Source: Mixia osmundae IAM 14324 (Eukaryota; Basidiomycota; Mixiomycetes; Mixiales; Mixiaceae). From it: a DNA stretch of 64,000 nucleotides. The stretch is taken from positions 374,501-438,500 of the forward strand of contig NW_014575560.1 in assembly GCF_000708205.1 (NCBI RefSeq), read 5' to 3'. Below are positions 56,219 through 64,000 of this stretch, one piece after another. A program made the translations under genes and the position numbers. Positions within the stretch are counted from its first letter, which is position 1, and each line of letters opens with the position of its first letter. Below the pieces are notes generated by a model, which ran no database searches, was not told the DNA's origin, and saw nothing but the letters and a program-made list of their open reading frames with translations.

Positions 56219-58977
56219 ATGGGTCAGTTCAGCCATCACTTGGAGCTCTATCGCTACTGATGGTCAAGACCTGGAGCAGGCCATCTCATCACGGTCGCAA
56301 CATGCAGCCTCAATCAATGGGCACTCGACTTTGATGGCAATCTCGAGCGGATCCTTGAGAGCATCAGGCTAGCAAAGGAGCGAGGCGCCAAGCTCAGAGT
56401 GGGACCAGAGCTAGAGATCACGTAAGTTGCAGACAGCCAGTGCGGGTCAAGATCAAGCTCAGAAAGAGCACAGAGGCTATGGCTGCTTTGACCATTTTCT
56501 CGAGGGCGACACCGTGCTGCACTCTTGGCAAGTCCTCGCTAAGCTGCTCTCGGATCCCGCAACCCGGGACATACTCTGCGACGTTGGCATGTCAGCGGCT
56601 CCTCACTACTGCTGGCCGTCATGCACATTGACGCGACTTTGGGCAGGCCAGTGGTTCACAAGAATGTGCTCTACAACTGCCGCATCTTGTTCTACAACGC
56701 CAAGATACTGCTCATACGACCCAAGTTGTGGCTAGCAAACGATGGCAATTACCGCGAGCTACGCTATTTTACGCCCTGGACCAGACATCGCCAAACGGAG
56801 GAACACTACTTGCCACGAATGATCAAGGCGATCACCGAGCAAGTCCGTTCGTCTTTATTGTACAGTCATGAACAGCGCTGATGCTGACAACATAGACTAC
56901 CGTGCCGTTCGGAGATGCCGTCATTGCGACCGAGGATACTGCTCTCGGCGTCGAGCTGTGCGAAGAACTCTTCACGCCCAATAGGTAAGCGTACTGCCGT
57001 CGCGTGTCTGTCTGAGCTCACATCTGTGGCAATATAGTCCCCATATAGCAATGGGCTTAGACGGCGTCGAGATCTTCACCAACTCCAGTGGCAGCCATCA
57101 CGAGCTCAGGAAACTTTACCGGCGCATCGATGTCATGAAAGAAGCCACTCTCAAGGCAAGTCTATCCCCGACTGCGCATCGGCTCCCTGACATTCATGCA
57201 GGTGGGAGGAATATATCTATATGCCAATCAGCAAGGCTGCGATGGGGATCGGGTCTACTATGATGGCTGCGCACTCATCGCTATCAATGGTCAGATCGTT
57301 GCGCAAGGATCGCAGTTCTCACTCGCAGACGTAGAGGTCGTCACTGCCACACTAGACTTGGAAGACGTGCGATCCCATCGCAACAGCAGCAGTCGATCTC
57401 AGCAAGCCGCACAAGCCGAGCGATACCAGCGAATCCAGGTGGCCACTGCTCTCAGTACGACAGACAGCGACGCCCTCATCGATCTCGAAGTCTCGAAACC
57501 CATCGAAGTGCGCTATCATCCGCCAGAAGAAGAGATTGCGTCAGTCTTGCTCGTGCTGTCTGAGCTAAGCTAAGCTCATCTCTTCTCGCTACAGAATGGG
57601 GCCAGCTTGCTGGATGTGGGACTATCTACGACGCTCAAGAACGAATGGCTACTTCGTGCCTCTTTCTGGCGGTATAGATAGCTGCGCGACGTCAGTCATC
57701 ACCTACTCGATGTGTCGACTAGTCGCGGCAGAAGCGCGGTCAGGCAGTATGTCCTGGCCTCTTGTCGGAAATCTGTTCTGATGGCCGCCGAGCAGATATG
57801 CAAGTGATAGCAGATGCACGTCGAATAGCAGGTGAAAGCCCGGAATCGATGTACGTACCTATCGACGCCAATGAGTTCTGCGGCCGGATCTTCCACACTT
57901 GCTACATGGGCACCGAGAACTCCAGCAGAGAGACGCGGCAACGTGCAAGAGAGTTGGCAAGTGCTATCGGGAGCTATCACGTCGATCTGGACATGGACAT
58001 CGTCATCACAGCCGTCCGCGATCTCTTCGCACTCGTCACGAATACACGACCGAAATTCAAAGTACACGGAGGCAGCAGTGCCGAAAATTTGGCGTTGCAG
58101 AACATTCAAGCTCGGCTACGCATGCTACTCGCCTATCTCTTCGCACAGCTATTGCCATGGACGCGCGGTCTGACAGGCGCCTTGCTCGTGCTGGGCAGCG
58201 CTAACGTCGACGAGAGGTGATCCCGCCTTGGTTTATTCGGATGACAGCTGATCATCAGACAGTCTGCGAGGCTACTTGACGAAGTACGACTGTTCAAGCG
58301 CAGATATTAACCCCATCGGAGCGATCAGCAAGACCGACCTGAAGCGCTTCATTGCATATGCCGCTACCGAATTCGACTTGCCCGTCCTCAACGAGTACGT
58401 CCATTTATCGTATATCGTAACGAAGCTTACATGGCAGCAGCTTCCTCAATGCAACACCGACTGCAGAGCTCGAGCCAATAACGGACACGTATGTGCAAGC
58501 GGACGAAGCCGACATGGGCATGACATATGACGAGCTGAGCATCTTCGGACGACTTCGCAAGATCGACAAGTGTGGTCCCTACTCGATGTTTACGAAACTC
58601 GCCTCCCAATGGTCTGGTATTCTCAGTCCTACGGAAATCGCAGAGAAAGTGAAGCTATTTTTCATCGAATATGCGCGCAACCGACACAAGATGACTACCT
58701 TGACGCCTTCATACCATGCTGTCGGTGACCCGCAAACGCGTTGGCTTCGCTGACGGCGCTCGTGATCTTCACAGGAGGCGTACAGTCCAGATGACAACCG
58801 ATTCGATCTGCGGCCGTTCCTCTACCCTTCCCGCTTCCCATTCCAATTTCGTCAAATCGATGAAAAGGCAGCCTCGAGTAAGTAAAGTCATGCTTGCCGT
58901 AACGTGGCGAACTCATGATATCAACAGTGCCTGACAAGTCTGCAAAAGAGGACAGAGGCAAAGCCAAAGTCGAGTGA
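56219..58977 (+). CDS. QNS1: Glutamine-dependent NAD+ synthetase
   Basis: Last step of NAD+ synthesis. Thirteen exons (56219..56222, 56280..56421, 56474..56590, 56647..56842, 56896..56984, 57038..57155, 57202..57539, 57595..57746, 57796..58216, 58263..58394, 58441..58720, 58775..58877, 58928..58977) give 713 aa, against 714 in yeast. The N-terminal glutaminase domain has the Glu-Lys-Cys triad: [31 protein letters not shown]. The synthetase domain has [42 protein letters not shown] and [10 protein letters not shown]. The start codon sits in a 4-nt coding exon (ATGG), giving [19 protein letters not shown] after splicing. The sixth intron (57156..57201) has a perfect GC donor AAG|GCAAGT. Confidence 0.97.
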
Positions 58978-59087
58978 GGTACAACAAAAAACGTGTGCAA
59001 ACGTCATCGTGTACATGTTGTATTCTGTTGCGAGCGCAGTAGTGTCAACATAGACTCTTGCCATCGGTCGGATATACAATCTCTGCT

Positions 59088-60512
59088 CTAGCGTATTGAA
59101 CATTCGTCGCTCAAATTGAGCAAGAGGCTCGCTAGGCAGCGCTTCGTCACTGAGTGAGCACGCCTTCAGCCTCTGAAGAGTACAAAGAGCGCGGGGACGC
59201 ACCCAGATCGCCCTTGAGGAGCTGGCTGAAAGTAGCATCTCGCAATGGTTCGGGCAGACAAGCGCGCAAGGCCTCTCGAGCTCTGGATCGAAATGGCGCT
59301 TTAGCGAAAGGCCTCGCTGAATGCAAGCGCACCAACCTTGGCGAGTCAGAAAGACGCAGATAGCATCGAACGACATGTTTGAGCAGTCGGACAGCCTGGG
59401 TCTCCACCAATTGGTTAACCATGTTACTGAGCACAGTTCCTACAGCGTAGAAGCGCTCATAGGTCTGACAGATGTAGTCGAGACCGGTCTCATCGAGCAA
59501 GATCTTCTGAACGATGAAGATTGCGACTGTTTTGCTGAGCTCAGAGCCGGTCTCCATGATGCGGAGGCACAGCGGTATGATTTCCGTGGAGAGGAGAAAG
59601 TTGATGACGTCGCTATTGTCGTTCTGCTTGACGAGTGCGCCGATGACGCCGAGTGAAGTCAGACGGAGGTACTCGAACGGTCTGGTCTTTGATGTCGTGT
59701 TGAGGAACGGGTACAGGAAGAGCGGTATATGAGCTTGCAGGAAGACAGATCGCGTGTCATTATGCGAGGCAACGCATTGAAGTAAAGCAAGCGCATTGCA
59801 AACGCGGTTACTCGCGTGCGCCGTAAGCGATGGTGGCGACAGCAACGGGTAGACTGAGACTATCTCTTGCAACAGCGATGACATCACACCTGACACATCG
59901 TCATGAGCTAGTGCACCAGACCTGCAGGGACAGACTTGCCGAAGGAGTGCCATAGTACGAGCGCAAGATCGTCCCATTGCTCTCGCTTTTTGCTTAGCTC
60001 GAGCAAGGCGAGCTCTCGCGTGTCGCGTGCCATGAGGTCAACGATGAGATAGTAGACTGCCTCATTCCTGCGCGCCATGCCGCCAGCTCATCAGCGCGGG
60101 AATGATGGATTGAGGAAGCTGCGCACTCTGTTCTGGGGGCAGGGGACGAGGCATTGGTAGGTAATTGAGTGATTCCTCCATTGCTGAGCAAGAGTTTTCC
60201 ACCCGTCTGACTCAAGTCTGCCGATTGTTGGCCGAGTCCATATGCCGGCGAACCAGCAGGTCCAGGCGTGGGTGCAGCTTGCAGCAGACCAGCAGGTAAA
60301 TTAGCTCTTATGCCACCCGTTTGCCCTGCTGAGACCGCGATGGCAGGCGTCGACCATGGATCCGAGTTGCCTTGGCCATTTGGATCTCCTGCCTGACCCT
60401 GCTGAGCCGCTTCTCTGCCTGACTGGGGTATAGAGCCTGATCCGAAGCCAAGTGAGGCTGCTGATGCCTTGAAGGAGTTGAGATTGGTCAAGCTGTTCGC
60501 GCCTCCACTCAT
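59088..60512 (-). CDS. CAF40: CCR4-NOT subunit Caf40/Rcd1 (CNOT9)
   Basis: Armadillo-repeat subunit of the CCR4-NOT deadenylase. Exons 60512..60127, 60067..59940, 59889..59203 and 59149..59088 give 420 aa. About 125 Gly/Ser/Gln-rich N-terminal residues precede the conserved domain: [99 protein letters not shown], then [18 protein letters not shown]. An insert follows SPR before [18 protein letters not shown]. The second intron (59890..59939) has a GC donor (TTCG|GCAAGT) inside the invariant HSFG. The C-terminus [14 protein letters not shown] comes from the last exon. Confidence 0.95.
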
Positions 60513-60712
60513 GACGTGAGCCTGTGCTGGGATCGAAAGCGAGCTTCAGGATGGCCGAGCGGCTCGCATATTCGCTGAGACCCGAAGCTCGCCTCACCGA
60601 TGTCGACGTGCGCTGGCGTGGATGCGCGCAGTATGATTCAAGTGAAACTAACGCGCTATCGGAGGATGTGATTCAAATAGAAGTCTCTGCCTGCTGCAGG
60701 CAACCACCTCGC

Positions 60713-60946
60713 ATGATCCTCTTTCTGCTACCCGTGCTCCTGTACTACCTCAGTCCGGTACAGGCACTACCACCAAACCCGCTACAGGGTTATCTACTGC
60801 AGCTCAGCGCCGATGGAGATTGCCAAATCGGCAAACGCGGCGATGTGGACAAGGTGCCTCCGAGCTTCTACGAGACCAATCCGTTCGTTCAACTCGAGTG
60901 GAGAGTGCTTTTTGGCATATTCTTCAGCATTGGTCTCGTACGATGA
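60713..60946 (+). CDS. Hypothetical small secreted or membrane protein
   Basis: 77-codon frame with a hydrophobic N-terminus (MILFLLPVLLYYLSPVQA) like a signal peptide, then a polar middle with YETNPFVQLEW, and a hydrophobic end (VLFGIFFSIGLV). Not recognised. The frame is also open upstream to 60551, and further exons to about 61030 are possible in other frames, so the 3' end is unsure. Confidence 0.35.
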   Translation: MILFLLPVLLYYLSPVQALPPNPLQGYLLQLSADGDCQIGKRGDVDKVPPSFYETNPFVQLEWRVLFGIFFSIGLVR

Positions 60947-61802
60947 ACGCCAAGTCTTCGCTTGGTCAGATTATGTTGCTGATCCCGATCGTGCCTATCT
61001 CGACGTCAAGCTGTCACTCCTCTTGGACTTGTGATCAAGGCACACCCTGATGACCGTGAACGCGCAGCTCTAGTCAAATAGTGCTGTGCTACGCGTCTCC
61101 GGTTCCACTTGCAATTCGGATACCCGAATTGTCCGCCACAAAATTGACAGGCTATCTCAGCGTCTCGTACCTGCTCACAGTTGACAGGCAAGTTCGGCCG
61201 GGCTCGATGCGCCTTGAAAAGGCATGCAACAAACTCGACAAAGATCGGTGCAGGCCATACTGGCCCGCCGTACAAAGCAAGTCCCGCCTCGCCGTGTGAG
61301 GATAGATCTCACAATACTGGCCAGGGCAGCAATGCAGGCTCTTATCGCATACTGAGCTGGTCACAGATCCAATGCCATCTTTCGGTACAAAGCTCCATCG
61401 ACTCATTGTACCCAGAGTCTGGGCACATTGTCGCGCGCCTCCGATAGCCGGTCAGGCATGTCCAGCAGCGATCATCAATAGAGACTACGATCATCAAAGG
61501 CTGCTGTGACGCATTCCTTTTTGTCGACGTAGGTCTCAAGTATCCCAGACGTGAGCGCCAACCTGCCTTACTCAACGCGTCTGATTGCACGCAGACTTTG
61601 CGGAGATCATGAGCAAGCGAGTCAAGCTCATCTGTCAGTCAGAGCGGAATGTCATCTGCTCGCAATCATGGCCCGCAGATTACAGTCTGCAGTCTGCAGT
61701 CTGCAGTGACTCTGCTCAGCATTCATCGTCATCGCTAGTGATGCCGTGTGACAATCAAGGGTTACCCTTGGAATTTGGATTTGCTTAGGACAGCCCAAGT
61801 GA
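60947..61802. other. Gene-poor intergenic stretch with a short tandem repeat
   Basis: About 850 bp without a supported gene. It contains three CAGTCTG units at about 61683..61707. Short open frames on both strands have no motif and no consistent splice sites. Distal exons of the 60713 gene could lie in the first 100 bp. Confidence 0.5.
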
Positions 61803-62812
61803 TTAAGATGCATTGCTTATGCCAGACTGTGCTTCCGGTTGCGGCGACGGCGGTGGCTTGCTTGCATCGACAAGCCCGTCGTCTATGAACTCTAGCTTAA
61901 CGCGCGAACTGTCTACCTGAGACACATATGCTGTGCAGGGTCTATCAGCTCCGCTGGCAAACATATGCGTGCGAGACCTGCCTGGTTGTAGACTAGCGTG
62001 GCATGCCTGTAGTTGTGGCGCAAGATGATGCGGCTTGCAAATCCGCCATTGCATGGTGCTCTCTACTTGCGCCATGATATCGGGGCCCTCGTCGAGGAAC
62101 GGCAGGTCGAAATGAACCGACCTGTTCAACGGTATCATGCCTGGACGATTTTGGAATATCAGAAGACTTACCAGCCAGCCCGACAGCAGACTGAGAACTT
62201 TCGAGTCATGAAGGCCGGGGCAGGCTCGAGACGCTGAATATCGTCCTGCTCCATGCGATTCAAAATAAGCCAGAACCGAGACGCACGACACTCACAACGA
62301 CGGCGACCATGCCTACTGATCCCTGCTGCAGCCAGCGTTCGCGCACCTGCGTGAAGACCCGTTTGTTGCCAAGCGCCTCGACGGTCGGCGGGGCACCGCG
62401 ACGTGGCGAGAAGATGACAAGCCTCACATAGGCGTCCTTGATGAAGCCCATGAAGGAATCGTTGCCATCTGTGAAGGATACCGAGCCCGTAGCTGTCCTG
62501 GCTACGTATCAGTCGGAAGCCTGTCCCGGTGCATGGTAACGAGCCTTTGATAGTCCAGACGCGGGACAGCTGCTCGAACCGTTTGTCGAAGCTATGGTCG
62601 CCTGCCGTGACAACGCTCGATAGACTCGCGGCAACAGCGCAAGCAGCATAGACGAGACACAGGCGGCCGGCGATGCGCATTTGGCTGGTCTGAGGAGATC
62701 GACAGCGAGAGCAAGTGACTCCTGGAGTCGGATCGCAACGGTCGCAAGCGATTGTGCTCCTATGGAGAAACGTAGGTGCGGAGATAGTCATACTTGCTGT
62801 CTTGTATGACAT
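61803..62812 (-). CDS. Hypothetical Cys-motif membrane protein, splicing unresolved
   Basis: Not recognised. From the ATG at 62812 the frame gives a CxxC-x7-CxxC motif (CDRCDPTPGVTCSRC) followed by a hydrophobic segment (LCLVYAACAVAASLSSVVTA). A later segment (about 62451..62270) reads FMGFIKDAYVRLVIFSP and ends with a second hydrophobic stretch (GSVGMVAVVVSVV) at a GTGAGT donor. The last segment ends in a polar, Pro-rich tail with stop at 61803. Junctions near 62495 and 62210 are uncertain, and short alternatives exist. An internal start at MRIAGRLCLVYAAC would turn the first helix into a signal peptide. Confidence 0.45.
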
Positions 62813-62985
62813 GGTCGTGTTCGGTATGTAAGAGTGACCAGCCAGATTGTGGTGCAGTGCGATGCTCTGGCCAGATGCCAAAGAAGTGGTTTGTGTATTC
62901 AAAGACAGAGTGAGGATATTCTGATGTGCTTGGAAAGGGACTGTCACATTGTTAGCTCCGGTAGAGCGATAGACGCGAAGAAGGC

Positions 62986-64000
62986 TCACAACCAGTCCAA
63001 CGTTTTTGAGCGATAGTGGTGCAGAAACAAAAGTCGACGGCTGGTATGATCTTCGCCTCGCATGTGCGGGACAACGAGCTGGAGGTACTCCCCACCGATA
63101 CGCATAGGGAAGCTTTCCGCGTCGCTGATGGGATTGTCGATAATGTGCGGGCACAGACCGACAGGACTATATGGATCGTCATAGCAAGGCGGGCCGAAGC
63201 CAGTGATTGTAATGTTCAGTGGCAAGGTGTAGCTCTCCTTGCTATAGAGACGATACGCTCGCGGCCAGGTCGACTTGCTATCGAGCCAATCCACGAGCTG
63301 CGCCCGCGAGACAGACTGAGGTACGGCGAGTGTCTCACCGCGTGCATAAGTGAGTCTGTGGGTATCGACTTTGGGATCGAGCGAGAACGAGTTGCGCAAG
63401 ACGAGCCAGTTCCAACGAGAATCCTCCTTGAGGTACCAGACGCTGTGACTGGTCTCGTCGACAAAGTCTGTAGGCAGGCTTTGTAGAGTGTCAGGCGAAC
63501 TCAAGGGTGGATAATCAAAGGCGAGCGTGTCTGCTTTGTCCGATAATCTGAAAGCGGTGAATTGACCCGCCATCCAAAGACCAGCCTTGTCGCTCTTGCT
63601 GACGGTGACAATGTCGACATCATCAGGTATGTCCGGCCAGAGCTCGTCAAAATGGCCGATCCGCACGTCTAGGTCTGCCCATGCCCACCAAGCAGTCTTG
63701 ACGTGCTCCCTGAAGATCAAGCCGAGCCAGGGCTTGTAGATGATATGCCTATCATCTCTCTTGTCTTTCTCCTGTACTTGTGCGAGTACCTGCTCTCTCA
63801 CGCTCGGCTGGCAAGACCAATGTCGGCACAAGAATTCCACGACTCGCTGAATCTTTTGCTCTCGTGTGATGCACAGCTGTCTGATGTGGGTATGTACATC
63901 GGTCCATTCTGTGATATCCGCGCAACCTTCTCCGTCGTCAATGTCGAGCAGCAGGACTTCTGTGCCTGGGTTGAGAGCCCAGCTGTCGAGTGCTCTCTTG
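62986..64000 (-). CDS. Glycosyltransferase-like protein, 5' partial
   Basis: The frame is open to the right edge, so the N-terminus is missing; 338 codons are visible. The layout WWAWADLDVRIGHFDELWPD with DxD (DLD), then VDIVTVSKSDKAGLWMAGQF, is like GT-A-fold proteins in which DxD binds a nucleotide sugar; DUF6625-type fungal proteins share this pattern. LLLDIDDGEGC lies near the window edge. No transmembrane segment is seen in the visible part; the usual N-terminal Golgi signal anchor would be outside. Family naming is inferred from motifs only. Confidence 0.6.
   Translation of the reverse strand, partial: KRALDSWALNPGTEVLLLDIDDGEGCADITEWTDVHTHIRQLCITREQKIQRVVEFLCRHWSCQPSVREQVLAQVQEKDKRDDRHIIYKPWLGLIFREHVKTAWWAWADLDVRIGHFDELWPDIPDDVDIVTVSKSDKAGLWMAGQFTAFRLSDKADTLAFDYPPLSSPDTLQSLPTDFVDETSHSVWYLKEDSRWNWLVLRNSFSLDPKVDTHRLTYARGETLAVPQSVSRAQLVDWLDSKSTWPRAYRLYSKESYTLPLNITITGFGPPCYDDPYSPVGLCPHIIDNPISDAESFPMRIGGEYLQLVVPHMRGEDHTSRRLLFLHHYRSKTLDWL

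Noticed and set aside
61683-61707. Three CAGTCTG units
   Set aside because: Short microsatellite in an intergenic region with no gene context; noted only as a feature of the gap.

Overview
This window is a compact, intron-dense piece of a fungal nuclear genome. The gene set includes URA3, RAM1, UGGT, SPT20, RAD4, a LIM-RhoGAP, a fungal-type histone H3 and a CenH3. Introns are short (mostly 46-60 nt), genes are tightly packed, and head-to-head pairs are about 100-280 bp apart. Together these point to a basidiomycete yeast-like fungus, most likely Pucciniomycotina (a Mixia-like genome would fit). The species itself is an inference. I rebuilt the gene models by hand from splice sites, checking that reading phase and family motifs agree across every junction. 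About 127 introns could be placed this way.

Layout, left to right. 1-9.5 kb: LIM-RhoGAP (5' end outside the window), URA3 and RAM1 head to head, BRF1, MDE1 and COX9. 9.5-17.7 kb: PRP4, NDUFS1, an alpha/beta hydrolase, histone H3 and ARV1. 17.9-25.7 kb: an MFS transporter, a MEF2-type MADS factor, a vWA protein, cytidine deaminase and a centromeric H3 (CSE4). 25.8-30.9 kb: ARP2, CRIPT, a coiled-coil SHE3-like protein and an orphan membrane protein. 30.9-32.7 kb: a gene-poor pocket with a near-identical 157-bp direct repeat, rich in hairpins, that may represent two introns of one small gene. 32.7-44.6 kb: RAD4, SPT20, UGGT and a sugar transporter. 45-53.5 kb: NPC2, a membrane-anchored Nudix protein, an orphan single-TM protein, an 11-mer-repeat tail-anchored protein, COX23, SSZ1 and eIF4E. 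53.6-64 kb: a helical protein that may be Mediator Med5, QNS1, CAF40, two poorly resolved genes and a glycosyltransferase-like gene that runs off the right edge.

Nearly everything is housekeeping: pyrimidine and NAD metabolism, methionine salvage, complex I and complex IV, Pol III initiation, splicing, chromatin, ER glycoprotein folding, actin nucleation and translation. I see no biosynthetic cluster, CRISPR array, rRNA or tRNA gene, and no recognisable retroelement. The unusual signals are at the level of gene structure. Eight introns are best explained as GC-AG, a high share for a fungus. Roughly a fifth of donors have C at +3 (GTCAGT or GTCAGC). There are several tiny coding exons (4, 11, 14, 14 and 15 nt). 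The 31.5-31.85 kb repeat has the features of an introner-like element. A CGACT pentamer array occurs in two different bidirectional promoters.
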